Made by a program: the position numbers and the translations under genes
NCBI GenBank assembly: GCA_022509125.1
Contig: JAFLTU010000002.1
Location: 62,001-126,000, forward strand
Direction: 5' to 3'
DNA: 64,000 nucleotides
Origin: Muribaculaceae bacterium
Lineage (GTDB): Bacteria; Bacteroidota; Bacteroidia; Bacteroidales; Muribaculaceae
In this document: piece after piece, positions 35,495-44,472 of the stretch
How positions within the stretch are numbered: the stretch's first letter is position 1
Layout of the letters: every line of letters begins with the position of its first letter
The notes under the pieces: model-generated
What the model was told of the DNA's origin: nothing
Database searches by the model: none
What the model saw: only the letters and a program-made list of their open reading frames with translations

Positions 35495-36668
35495 GGGTGT
35501 TTTCACGCTTCTTTCATGGTTTAGAAAGGAAAAAGTGAAGAATGCTCGCGTGCTTGTGGCCGGCGCAGGTGCTCTCGGTAATGAAGTTGTGAAAGATCTG
35601 GCTTTATTTGGAGTTGGCCACATAGTGGTGGTTGATTTCGACCGTATCGAACTTAGCAATCTGACTCGTTCTGTATTGTTTAGAGAGGATGATGCTTACG
35701 CCCATAGATACAAGGCGGAGGTTGTGGCTCGACGTGCTATGGAGATAAATCCTCAGATCAAAGTCACTCCCATAATAGGGAATTTATTTTCCGACGTAGG
35801 ATTGGGTGTCTATCGTGAGGTAGATGTTGTGATCGGTTGTCTCGACAGTAGAATAGCCCGCTATCAACTCAACCGGATGGCGTTCCGAGCTGGGAAGAGC
35901 TGGGTAGACGGAAGTATTGAAAATTTAAAAGGGGTTGTAAGGGTTTTCACACCCGGAATAAACTGTTATGAATGTGGTCTCACCCGTGAGGAATTCAATC
36001 ATATCATGGTTCGCACCGGATGTGCCGATGTCGTTAGAGTCCAGACCGCTCACGGGCGCGTTGCAACCACTCCGGTTAGCGCCTCGATTGTAGGGGCTGT
36101 TGAAGTGCAGGAGGCAATGAAGGTGATTCATCGCGACACCTATGAGGAGGGCCATTCCCCTTTCAAGACTCTCGAAGGGAAAATGTGGGTCTATAACGGC
36201 ATGAACTGCACTGTTACAATCTACAACACTTCGGCTTGGAAAAATAATTGTCCTTCCCATGAGGTATGGGAGCCGGTAATTTCTGATGGAGAGATGTCGG
36301 CCGATATGACTGTGGGAAAAGCCTTGGAAAGAATAAAGGAGGTTTGTGGAGTCTGCAACGTTGAAATCAATATGATGAACAATCGATTTGTCGAAACTAT
36401 TATTTCCGAACGTCCCGAGAAGGAGTTTAAGGTGATGGTGGCTGAATCAAAACTCGATGAGGTTATTGAGAGCGATAAGAAAATGCGCGATTTGAGCAAG
36501 ATCACTCTCTTCAGGAAAATATTCCATGAAAATATTTCAGAGGATTTCCCATTTAAAGATTTGACCTTAAGAGAGATTGGCATTCCTTATTTTGATGTCT
36601 TGAAAGTTTCCACGGAGAAAGGAGAATTTTATGTGGAATTGGGAGGTGACCGGCATTTATACGAGTGA
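35463..36668 (+). CDS. E1-like Ubl-activating enzyme (ThiF/MoeB/E1 superfamily)
   Basis: The 401-residue protein shows the adenylation domain: VAGAGALGNEV (nucleotide loop, 32-42), VVDFDRIELSNLTR with the catalytic-type Arg69, Lys84 and CLDSRIARYQLN with Asp128. A zinc site is suggested by C168-x2-C171 with C263-x2-H266. Cys187 (RTGCADV), just before TAHGRVATTPVSASIVGAVEVQEAM, is the likely thioester cysteine. Residues about 280-401 form an extra C-terminal domain not present in ThiF/MoeB. Its shape could serve as a Ubl- or E2-binding domain, by analogy with E1 ubiquitin-fold domains, but no homology is claimed. It overlaps the RING/FHA gene by 32 bases and the next gene by 4. Confidence 0.85.
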   Translation: MHQENKYDWGEGVFTLLSWFRKEKVKNARVLVAGAGALGNEVVKDLALFGVGHIVVVDFDRIELSNLTRSVLFREDDAYAHRYKAEVVARRAMEINPQIKVTPIIGNLFSDVGLGVYREVDVVIGCLDSRIARYQLNRMAFRAGKSWVDGSIENLKGVVRVFTPGINCYECGLTREEFNHIMVRTGCADVVRVQTAHGRVATTPVSASIVGAVEVQEAMKVIHRDTYEEGHSPFKTLEGKMWVYNGMNCTVTIYNTSAWKNNCPSHEVWEPVISDGEMSADMTVGKALERIKEVCGVCNVEINMMNNRFVETIISERPEKEFKVMVAESKLDEVIESDKKMRDLSKITLFRKIFHENISEDFPFKDLTLREIGIPYFDVLKVSTEKGEFYVELGGDRHLYE

Positions 36669-37600
36669 AGATGGAGAGAATACCGGAAGATTTAAGGATT
36701 GAATGGCTGCTTGATTATCTTCCTCCCGAGAAGAGGAGAGTCAGAGTGGTTGGCCCTCATAAACGAAATGCTTATGAAGACTTGGCAGCCATCGAAGAGT
36801 CTGAAGAAACGGATTTGATAAACATATCAGTGGCCCGAAAGGGTTTTTATGATATTCTTCCGGAAGCCCTGTTTCATCCATTAGACCGTTTTGATCATTT
36901 ACCGGAAGACGACTACGACAGGAGGTTTAAGGAGGAAGTGGAGGCCGAAAGATTGGAAGAAGAGAATGCAAGAAATTTTTTTAGTCCGTTTGACCGTTTC
37001 TTCCTTGAATTTTCAACTCAACTGATAAAATTCCGAGAGAGGGCAACTTCGAGACATATAATTGTCGAAATGATTGCGGATCGGTTACCCGAGAATTATG
37101 CTTCCAATCGATTTGTCAAGAAGTCGTTGATGTTCTTGCCAAAAGTTTCCCTTATTAGGGGAGATAGATTTTTCATCACTCAGTTGATTCGGTATGCCTT
37201 AAAGAGCGAGGAAACGTGTTTACGACCAAATTATGAACTGTGCCGCTTTAAAGACCCTCTTCCGGCTTATCTTTGTGAGCTCGATGCTCCGAGAAATGTG
37301 GATGAGGCAATTGAAGACCCTTCGCAAATTCGCTTGCCCAATAGAGGAGAAGAGACTTATCTTGGCAACGAGTTTGATGAAGAAACAGAAATTTTTCATG
37401 TGGCCTTCTGGGATGAGCATGAGTGTGATGAAAATTTCCTTCGGTTTATAGATGAGCTAGAAGTATTTTCAGACTTTATTAATGACTTTTTTATGGGCGT
37501 GGGCCAAATATTGAAGTTTGAAGTTTCCCAAGAAACTATCCCTCCCCGCCTTGATGATGATAAATATTACAATTATTTGGATTATAACACCAACATCTGA
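36665..37600 (+). CDS. tssG: TssG-like T6SS baseplate wedge protein
   Basis: The 311-residue cytoplasmic protein contains ISVARKGFYDILPEALFHP near residue 57. This resembles the 'GxYDxLPExxF' type segment of Bacteroidetes TssG. The rest is rich in charged helices, with no signal or membrane segment. TssG pairs with TssF and TssE to build the wedge that links VgrG to the sheath. Direct adjacency to TssK, TssE and TssF on the same strand supports the assignment, although sequence similarity to proteobacterial TssG is remote. It overlaps E1 by four bases, directly joining conjugation and baseplate genes. The TssK gene begins two bases after its stop. Confidence 0.7.
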   Translation: MKMERIPEDLRIEWLLDYLPPEKRRVRVVGPHKRNAYEDLAAIEESEETDLINISVARKGFYDILPEALFHPLDRFDHLPEDDYDRRFKEEVEAERLEEENARNFFSPFDRFFLEFSTQLIKFRERATSRHIIVEMIADRLPENYASNRFVKKSLMFLPKVSLIRGDRFFITQLIRYALKSEETCLRPNYELCRFKDPLPAYLCELDAPRNVDEAIEDPSQIRLPNRGEETYLGNEFDEETEIFHVAFWDEHECDENFLRFIDELEVFSDFINDFFMGVGQILKFEVSQETIPPRLDDDKYYNYLDYNTNI

Positions 37601-37601
37601 T

Positions 37602-38573
37602 ATGTCGAAGAGAGTTATATGGAGAAGGGGGATGCGGCTTTCGTCGGAGACCTTCGAATTGATGGAGAGACTTCATGCAACCGGAGTGAATGCTGCGGCT
37701 AAATTGGGAGCAGGCGCCCGGATGGGTCTTTATTGCGGAGAGAAACCATTTGAACTCGGAGTCAATGTGCAAGGAAACTTTTTGGAAGTGACCACGCTCC
37801 GATGTGATGCAATCACCAGGGGTGGTGTCTTGGTAAACATTGAATTCGACAGCCGATTCACAAATAATAAAGATACGCGGGTGGAAATTCCTTCGGGGGC
37901 AGAATCCAAGGCCCTTTACCTTGTTTTGGAAATAGATCCGGAAGGTTGGATGGAAACAGGAGTAGAGACTGTCGAACAGGAATTTCTTTTTAAACTCCGG
38001 ACAGATGAGTCGGCCTTGGGCGATAATGAGTTGCCATTGGGACTCTTGGTCTACGAATATGGCTGGCGGCTTGACGAGACCTCCTTTGTGCCCCCTTGTC
38101 TTTATGTGGAAGCACATGACAAATATGTTCGTCAACTCTCCAGGGCGGTCAATCTGGCTAAGGAGATGATGAATAAATGTCTATCTTTTACAAAAGTGAC
38201 AGAGATAAATCTTCTTTCAAGGTTGCTAGAGACTAGCACGGATGTCTTCCATCGGCTTGATAAAGAAAGAGATTTTCTAACCCCTGAAGAGCTGCTTGTA
38301 GGGGTAGAAAGATTGGTGGGAGCCTTCGTAATTGGATGCCAGCTTGAAGAGGAGCTTGAACTGGATGATCCAGACCCATATTATGATTATATACGGAAAA
38401 CCTATGATAAGAAAAACCTCTATAGAGATATAGAGACTGGACTAAATCTTGTGGCTGAGATTAATAATAAGCTGGAGTTAGCTTTCACGGCTAAACATGA
38501 AAAACCCAAGCCAAAAATTAAGCCGGAGGTTGAGGAAGATTGGAAAAAGAACATAAAGGTGGTGAAATTATAA
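37602..38573 (+). CDS. tssK: T6SS baseplate connector TssK
   Basis: The 323-residue protein starts MSKRVIWRRGMRLSSETFELMERLH, similar to the TssK hallmark 'VxWxEGMxLxPQHFQxQ', which lies at the extreme N-terminus. ATG 37602 is chosen because it places this motif at the start and is one base after the tssG stop. Residues after about 60 form beta-rich then helical parts as in TssK, with a C-terminal basic tail. TssK connects the baseplate to the membrane complex in the cytoplasm. It is shorter than the roughly 440-residue proteobacterial form, which may reflect adaptation to a different membrane anchor. Confidence 0.83.
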   Translation: MSKRVIWRRGMRLSSETFELMERLHATGVNAAAKLGAGARMGLYCGEKPFELGVNVQGNFLEVTTLRCDAITRGGVLVNIEFDSRFTNNKDTRVEIPSGAESKALYLVLEIDPEGWMETGVETVEQEFLFKLRTDESALGDNELPLGLLVYEYGWRLDETSFVPPCLYVEAHDKYVRQLSRAVNLAKEMMNKCLSFTKVTEINLLSRLLETSTDVFHRLDKERDFLTPEELLVGVERLVGAFVIGCQLEEELELDDPDPYYDYIRKTYDKKNLYRDIETGLNLVAEINNKLELAFTAKHEKPKPKIKPEVEEDWKKNIKVVKL

Positions 38574-38659
38574 AATTTCCGATAGAAGTTTAAATCTTTG
38601 AATTGAAATTAAATTTTTCAGAAATTTTTAAGATAAAAAGACCTTTAATCTAAATTCAC

Positions 38660-39175
38660 ATGTTTGAATTTTCGGCCTTGCCATTGTCGATAGATTTGAA
38701 AAAGAGACCTTCTCTGCAGAAGGAAGAGGGGGATGAGAAACAATGTATAGATAATTTCATCGACCTTTTGATCTTCACTCCGAAGGGTTCCTTCACCGCT
38801 GACCCTGATTTCGGTTTTGAATATTGGAACCATGAGTTTTCCAATTTTGATGTCAAGGAATTCAACAACAATTACATGGGTGTTTTGTCGACAGGCGCGT
38901 CAGTCGACCGTCTTTCCCATAAAGATTGTGAGGATAGTTTAAGGAGCGGGATCGAGCAATACGAACCCCGGCTTCTTGAACCAAAAGTGAGAATCGATCT
39001 TAGGATAAATCAAAAAAAGGGAAGGAAGAAGATTCAATCCAAATATGAGATGCATATAACGATAGGAGGGAAAATCAAGGAGGGCCTCGGAATGAAAGAC
39101 TACGAGAAGAAGGTGGTCTTCATGGTTGAGCCGATGCTGAAACCCAACGTCAAGGCTTCGGCCCTATACATATAG
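38660..39175 (+). CDS. tssE: T6SS baseplate wedge protein TssE (gp25-like)
   Basis: The 171-residue protein has the gp25-like lysozyme/wedge domain. FTADPDFGFEYWNHEF is followed by EDSLRSGIEQYEPRLLEPKVRIDL, which includes the family's 'I...EPRL..V.V' core (EPRLLEPKVRID). TssE joins TssF and TssG in the wedge and starts sheath assembly. It lies 86 bases after tssK and four before tssF. The C-terminal part (KVVFMVEPMLKPNVKASALYI) is longer than in the minimal gp25 domain. Identity is strong from the conserved block and synteny. Confidence 0.85.
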   Translation: MFEFSALPLSIDLKKRPSLQKEEGDEKQCIDNFIDLLIFTPKGSFTADPDFGFEYWNHEFSNFDVKEFNNNYMGVLSTGASVDRLSHKDCEDSLRSGIEQYEPRLLEPKVRIDLRINQKKGRKKIQSKYEMHITIGGKIKEGLGMKDYEKKVVFMVEPMLKPNVKASALYI

Positions 39176-39179
39176 GAAT

Positions 39180-40997
39180 ATGGATGCAAGTATAAAAAAG
39201 GAGATAGAGAGACTCAAAGAGGAGTTGGAATCTTCGGCTGAAGTGATGCAAGATCCTGTGGCTTTGTTGATGCTGACAGCAGTGTCCCATCAGGTCAAGA
39301 AGCTTGAGGATGAAATGGAAGAGATTCCGGAGCGGGTGACAGAGCGTCTTGCCGCTGATTTTCTACCTCCCGGCTCGATTGAGCCGGTGCCTGCTTTGTG
39401 TCTGGTCAAACCTTCCTTAAAATCGAAACGAGACATCAAACCTCATGAGATTCCCGACAATGTTTTGTTTACGTATAAATCTCCGGAAGGACCTATTACC
39501 TATACACCATTATTCAAAAATTTGATTGTTCCTTATGAGAATTTGCTTGTCCTGTCGCCCTCACGATTGAAGAAGCTAGCATCCGATCCTCATATTGAAG
39601 ACCATATAAAGGGACATGTTTGGGTAGGTATCAAGAACGGATCGGAGATTTCTACGTTGCGTGGTGTATCATTCCTGATAAAAAATTCATTCGGATTAAT
39701 GCCGGTTCAAATAAACCTGTGTCAACGCACAGAGGGACCCGATGGTTCTTGGGGGAGAGATTTGATGTTTTCCGATGCTTCACACCCGGATTCAATCCCA
39801 CTTTCAGAACCATTCGATGCCAGGCAAATGTCGCCCACCATGGTTAATGTCTTCACGGTGTGGCGAAATGCCTTTAGAGAAGATAAGGATCGTCAGCTTT
39901 TGGTCATAAACGATCCATTCACAAGTCGCGACGAATTCAAGCCGGGCAATAATCCCTTTGTAAGCCGTTATATAAAATATTTTGAGAGCAGCCTTCTCTC
40001 GGAATGGGACAATTATCTATGGCTCGATTTAGATTTCGGGGAACAGATCTTACCGGAAGACATAGATGTGGAGATGAACATAGTGGCAGTGGTGAATGTC
40101 AACATAAACACAGTCACTTTGACCAGCTCATCACCTGTGGCACGATTAAACAAAGAGGGGAGTCAGTTTGTGAGCGTATTGGAAACTCCCTTAAAAAACC
40201 GGAAACTCGGTTATCCATCCAATCGTTCCGAATTTACTATTAGAGATTTTGATACCGATATTTTCAAGCCAGGCCGACTCTATCGAGAGGTCAGGCGTCT
40301 CTACAATAATTTCATAGATGATTATTATGCCTTCACAGAATTCCACGGTTTAAAAGACGGGGAATCCCTAAAGACTTTACGTGAAGTTGTAAATAAGATC
40401 GGAGAGGGGGCTGATAAAACGAATCCGGGTTCGAAACGGTATGAGGAAGGCGTTTATGCAATGAAAAACCTTTCGTCGGGAAGTTTAGCGGTAAAGGTGA
40501 CTTATCTCACTACTTTAGGAAGCCAGGGAAACCTCCCACAAACTATGCGTCGGAATCGCGACGGAGAATGGGAGCCCGATACGATGGAGAATAAAAAGGA
40601 TGCTGCCCTTGAGAAAGATATTCCCGTGGTCTGCAATTATGATTGTGGCAGAGACAAAGCGAAGGTAGATGAAGTCTATGAGTTGCTGCGTTATCACTCC
40701 ATGACCCGCAACCGGCTATTCACCAAAATGGATATAGAGGCCTATACCCGCGTTGAACTAATGAAATTTTTTGGCAAGAGCGAGAAAGACAGAATGGAGA
40801 TACAGCTATCCGTGATGGGGGCTCCAGGTTTTAGATCGCTTCACCGTGCCCTTTATGTGAAGATATATTTCAAGGATAAAAGGAATTGTATAAAAGCTAT
40901 GGATATGGGCTTAGACAAAAGGCTCACCCGGGGAATTGAAGACCACAGTTGTCTTTCCATGCCTGTGATAGTCATCCTGCATTCTTTGGAGAAATAA
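39180..40997 (+). CDS. tssF: T6SS baseplate wedge protein TssF
   Basis: The 605-residue protein is of normal TssF length and begins with a helical segment (MDASIKKEIERLKEELESS). The block DFLPPGSIEPVPALCLVKPSL is the counterpart of the 'P..P.P.....' region that defines TssF/VasA. Beta-rich wedge domains follow, with no membrane helix. TssF binds TssG and VgrG in the baseplate. The start four bases after tssE is supported by spacing. A 74-base gap follows before the next gene. The last 90 residues (YTRVELMKFFGKSEKDRMEI and onward) resemble the C-terminal conserved part of TssF. Confidence 0.82.
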   Translation: MDASIKKEIERLKEELESSAEVMQDPVALLMLTAVSHQVKKLEDEMEEIPERVTERLAADFLPPGSIEPVPALCLVKPSLKSKRDIKPHEIPDNVLFTYKSPEGPITYTPLFKNLIVPYENLLVLSPSRLKKLASDPHIEDHIKGHVWVGIKNGSEISTLRGVSFLIKNSFGLMPVQINLCQRTEGPDGSWGRDLMFSDASHPDSIPLSEPFDARQMSPTMVNVFTVWRNAFREDKDRQLLVINDPFTSRDEFKPGNNPFVSRYIKYFESSLLSEWDNYLWLDLDFGEQILPEDIDVEMNIVAVVNVNINTVTLTSSSPVARLNKEGSQFVSVLETPLKNRKLGYPSNRSEFTIRDFDTDIFKPGRLYREVRRLYNNFIDDYYAFTEFHGLKDGESLKTLREVVNKIGEGADKTNPGSKRYEEGVYAMKNLSSGSLAVKVTYLTTLGSQGNLPQTMRRNRDGEWEPDTMENKKDAALEKDIPVVCNYDCGRDKAKVDEVYELLRYHSMTRNRLFTKMDIEAYTRVELMKFFGKSEKDRMEIQLSVMGAPGFRSLHRALYVKIYFKDKRNCIKAMDMGLDKRLTRGIEDHSCLSMPVIVILHSLEK

Positions 40998-41071
40998 CCG
41001 TAAATTCCTAATTTTGAAAGTAAAGAATAAATAGAAATTTTTATAAGAGAAATAAGAAGAAAAGGTTCCCG

Positions 41072-41851
41072 ATGCGTATTCCACCGATAAATATAAGCGG
41101 ACTGGTAAGATTCCTGAGAGAGGAGGGATTGGTCACTTTAAGAAAGGAGATGACCAGCAATGCCACAAAAGTCGGCAATGGCTTGAAGGATATCACTGGA
41201 ATGGAGAAAGTGGAAAAGGCATGGTATAACACAATGTCCATCTTGGAGCTACAAGTAGTGCCGGTTTTAAGAAAAGGATGTGAACCTGCGGCTTTAAGAG
41301 TACCGGCAGCTTCTTTGGTGAAAAGCGGAGGGAACTTAGTATTGGCAGTGTCTCAAGTTTTAAGTTTATTCCCGGGACCGGTGGGCATAGTGTGCTGTGT
41401 GATTAATGCAATTGTGGCCTTTAGTCAAGGAAAAATTCTTCTTGGTTTTTTTGAGTTGTTGTGTTGCATTCCCGGTATAAAGATTGTAGGAAAGACAATG
41501 GGCAAGGTTGTGGCTAAATATTTGGCTCGGGGAGGAGGAAAAGTTATTGTGGAAGTTACCATGAAAGAGAGCAAAGCCTTTGCCTATACTTTTGGAATGC
41601 ATTTGACTAATACATTGAAGGAAAGCGAAAGTTTTTTGAAGGTTATTAAAGCCGACGGAAAAGGCTTCATTATGTGGGATTATCTCTCTAAAAATTATTT
41701 GAAAAAGGCGGCGACGAGGAATCCGAATATTTTCAGCCAGAATGTGAAGAAAGATTTCACAGAAACTGTAGCTAAATCAAGTCAGAATGGTAATAAGGTA
41801 GAATTCAATATATTATTGAATTATAAATTAAAGCAATTAGGAGGTAAGTGA
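41072..41851 (+). CDS. Hydrophobic cargo-like protein downstream of tssF
   Basis: The 259-residue protein has no signal peptide. A long hydrophobic section (about residues 85-150, with VLSLFPGPVGIVCCVINAIVAF and LLCCIPGIKIVGKTM) is flanked by basic helices. The 'PGxxIVGK' spacing parallels that of the candidate cargo at 26242 (VPGLGKTAEL), a common form in pre-toxin membrane regions. The C-terminal 90 residues are basic and have no known catalytic motif. It could be a pore-forming or membrane-inserting effector, or an auxiliary baseplate protein. It overlaps the glucosaminidase by four bases. Confidence 0.5.
   Translation: MRIPPINISGLVRFLREEGLVTLRKEMTSNATKVGNGLKDITGMEKVEKAWYNTMSILELQVVPVLRKGCEPAALRVPAASLVKSGGNLVLAVSQVLSLFPGPVGIVCCVINAIVAFSQGKILLGFFELLCCIPGIKIVGKTMGKVVAKYLARGGGKVIVEVTMKESKAFAYTFGMHLTNTLKESESFLKVIKADGKGFIMWDYLSKNYLKKAATRNPNIFSQNVKKDFTETVAKSSQNGNKVEFNILLNYKLKQLGGK
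41839..41845 (+). promoter_or_regulatory. Strong Shine-Dalgarno for the glucosaminidase GTG start
   Basis: AGGAGGT lies two bases before the GTG at 41848 (41839-41845), an almost perfect anti-Shine-Dalgarno match, which is uncommon in Bacteroidetes genes. The close spacing to GTG is tight, but it may also serve coupled translation from the preceding stop. Confidence 0.5.
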
Positions 41852-42831
41852 AGTATATTAAGGTAAAAATATTTATATATCTTTTAATAGTCTCTCTGAA
41901 TGGTTTTGCCTATTCTGATGCCGATGTCTATTCTTATGTGGCGCAGCATAAGGAAACGGCTCTAAAGTTTGAGAAAGAATATGGCATCCCGGCTGCGATC
42001 ACTTTAGCACAAGCCATATTGGAATCGGGGAGTGGCACAAGCAGTCTGACCCGTGCCTCTAACAATCATTTCGGAATCAAAGCAGGAAATTCATGGGGTG
42101 GTAACGTCTATTACGCATGGGACGATGAACCTCAAAAGAGCCGTTTCAGGTCTTATTCTTCAGCTGAAGATTCATTTCGTGATTATGCAAATTTAATCAC
42201 CGGAAGCTCTTACTATCGACCCCTTTTTTCCATTAATATCTATGACTATCGCGGATGGGCCCATGGGCTGAAAAAAGCAGGTTATGCCTCCGCTCCCCAT
42301 TATGCGCAGGCTTTGATAGGAATCATCGAACATTATAAACTTTATAACCTTAATGGAGGAGTGAAACTCAAGCCTGGGAAAACCGTGGTGATAACAAAAT
42401 ATATTGATGCTGAAAAACCGGTGTTCGAAGCTGAAGATATAGCCTCAGAAGATGAAGAGGGAGAGGAGGAAAACATAATTAATGCAGCAATGGTGAAATA
42501 TGCCGTTGAAATAAATGGAGTAAGCTGCACGGTGGTGCAACCCGGTGAAACCCTTGCATCTATCTCAAGAAGGTTTGATATCTCTCCGGATGATTTATTG
42601 AAATTCAATGAATTGGCATCTTCCAGACAAGTGAAGGAAGGTGATATCATTTTTCTTGACTCAAAACGCAAGAAATATGAAGGTTCGCAAGATTTTTATG
42701 TGACCAAAGCAGGGGAGACCTTGCATGATGTCTCTCAAAAGTTTGGCATAAAGAGCCATAATTTGGCAAAAATGAATAAACTTGATGATTACATCCTTCT
42801 TGATGCCGGCACGAAACTATATCTCAAATGA
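41848..42831 (+). CDS. Exported LysM-containing glucosaminidase (FlgJ/mannosyl-glycoprotein endo-GlcNAcase family)
   Basis: The 327-residue protein starts with GTG, then a signal peptide (about residues 1-22, ending GFAYS). The glucosaminidase domain (about 25-175) carries the catalytic Glu59 in LAQAILESGSG (family 'AQAxLExGxG'). A spacer rich in acidic residues is followed by two LysM peptidoglycan-binding modules (about 225-275 and 282-327). It cleaves peptidoglycan glycan strands in the periplasm. In a T6SS locus it may open the wall for assembly of the apparatus, or act as an effector; a self-located housekeeping role is less likely because of the operon context. Confidence 0.88.
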   Translation: MKYIKVKIFIYLLIVSLNGFAYSDADVYSYVAQHKETALKFEKEYGIPAAITLAQAILESGSGTSSLTRASNNHFGIKAGNSWGGNVYYAWDDEPQKSRFRSYSSAEDSFRDYANLITGSSYYRPLFSINIYDYRGWAHGLKKAGYASAPHYAQALIGIIEHYKLYNLNGGVKLKPGKTVVITKYIDAEKPVFEAEDIASEDEEGEEENIINAAMVKYAVEINGVSCTVVQPGETLASISRRFDISPDDLLKFNELASSRQVKEGDIIFLDSKRKKYEGSQDFYVTKAGETLHDVSQKFGIKSHNLAKMNKLDDYILLDAGTKLYLK

Positions 42832-42957
42832 TTAAATTACAAAAGAATTTTAATTAGTTTTTCAAAATTATTTGAGAAAAGGATTGGAGTTATTTAATTT
42901 AGAGGTCAAATAAGAAAAAAGTGCAGTCAAAAAGAAGGCTTGACGATCAATCATAGT

Positions 42958-44466
42958 ATGAAGGATATCAATAGTATTGCTTCCAGTGGAGAATTGCTCG
43001 ACGGTCGGTATAAACTTCTGAGGCCATTAAGCTCGGAAGGAGGATCGGCAGATGTTTGGCTCGCCCTTGACACCAATACCATTGACGAGGTGTTTGATGA
43101 GGATAGTCTTCAGAGTGCTCCCAATGAGGAAACCGGGATTCAGGTGGCAATAAAGGTCTATCGTCCAAAAAATGCACTCGATTTGGGGGAACAGAGATTT
43201 CGGGAGGAATTCAAGATTGTCTTTAATTGCCATCACGAAAATCTTGTGCAACCAATAAATTTTTCAATATATCAGGGGATTCCTTATCTTGTGATGCCCT
43301 ATAGCAAGAATGGCTCCTCAGAAAGTCTCCAAGGAAAATTAACTGACAAGGACCAGTTATGGAAATATATTGAAGACGTGTCGGCAGGCCTGGCGTATCT
43401 TCATGCCTTCAGCCCCACAATTGTCCACCATGATATAAAGCCGGCCAACATTCTAATAGATGACCATGATAATTTCGCAATCACTGATTTCGGCATAAGT
43501 TCCCAAAGAGGCATCAACCGAGATGGGTATGACTATTACAAAAGCGGAACAATGGCTTACATGGCGCCGGAGAGATTCAATGAAGACTATGAGTCGATTC
43601 CGGAAAGCGATATTTGGTCGTTAGGGGCAACGCTTTACGAACTTGTGACCGGAAAGGTGCCTTTCGGTGAAGAGGGAGGCGAGGCCCAAACAGTTGCAGG
43701 AGGAGGTTGCCCTCCCATAGAGCCTCCGATTCCCAAAGATTTAAAGAATCTGATCAATGATTGTCTGGCCTTAGATCCGGCTAAACGTCCTTCAGCGGCC
43801 ACGATTCATAAGGCAGCCCAGACCCGGCATTATCCGCCGCGCAACAAAGGTCTCCAATATTTCATCTGGGGTCTGGCCCTTGCAGCAGCTATTATAGGCG
43901 TGATCTTTATCTCGTTGCCCTCAAGACAGGCAGGAGAGGGAGTGGAGGAAATTCCGGATGATATTCGTTTCCAGTATGCAATGGCCTTAGTGAACGCTCC
44001 TGATGCTGAAACCTTATCTTTAGGCATGCTGATGCTCGACTCTTTGGTCAACAAAGGCTATGTGCCTGCAATTTATGAGGAGGCTTACACATATGGATGG
44101 TATGCCGACAGCGCTTCATTGGAAAGAAAAAAACTTTTGGGAATTAAACTCTCACCTGAAAATCCTCTTTTTGTAAATGAGAAATGGTTGCCTGCCGAAG
44201 AGTCAGTAAACCGTAAAGCCATTAGCCTTCTGACTATGATTGACGAGGCCAATGATCCGGATTATCCTGAAATCAACGCCAAGGCTCTCAACACTCTCGC
44301 CGCATATTATTTCAACACCGACAAGGTGTTCAGCACCAACTATGAAAGGGCTCTGCAACTCTCTGAAAAGGCATTGAACTGGGCTGTGAAAAGTCGTGAC
44401 ATGCCCCTGATTCAAAAAATCAGCAACAATGTGGAGTTTATAAAGTCGACAATCAACGACAATTAG
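42958..44466 (+). CDS. Transmembrane Ser/Thr protein kinase
   Basis: The 503-residue protein (start ATG 42958, not the TTG at 42940) has a eukaryotic-type kinase domain in the first 290 residues. It includes the glycine loop LSSEGGSADVWLA, Lys66 in VAIKVY, catalytic Asp159 in HHDIKPANIL, Asp177 in ITDFGIS and the GTMAYMAPERF segment. The motif is HHD, so it is a non-RD kinase. A single membrane helix (about 301-320) is followed by a periplasmic helical repeat region resembling Sel1/TPR modules. It resembles PpkA-type T6SS regulators in role: it may phosphorylate an FHA ligand to activate secretion. The FHA protein and PP2C phosphatase in the same operon support this. Confidence 0.9.
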   Translation: MKDINSIASSGELLDGRYKLLRPLSSEGGSADVWLALDTNTIDEVFDEDSLQSAPNEETGIQVAIKVYRPKNALDLGEQRFREEFKIVFNCHHENLVQPINFSIYQGIPYLVMPYSKNGSSESLQGKLTDKDQLWKYIEDVSAGLAYLHAFSPTIVHHDIKPANILIDDHDNFAITDFGISSQRGINRDGYDYYKSGTMAYMAPERFNEDYESIPESDIWSLGATLYELVTGKVPFGEEGGEAQTVAGGGCPPIEPPIPKDLKNLINDCLALDPAKRPSAATIHKAAQTRHYPPRNKGLQYFIWGLALAAAIIGVIFISLPSRQAGEGVEEIPDDIRFQYAMALVNAPDAETLSLGMLMLDSLVNKGYVPAIYEEAYTYGWYADSASLERKKLLGIKLSPENPLFVNEKWLPAEESVNRKAISLLTMIDEANDPDYPEINAKALNTLAAYYFNTDKVFSTNYERALQLSEKALNWAVKSRDMPLIQKISNNVEFIKSTINDN

Positions 44467-44472
44467 TTAAAG

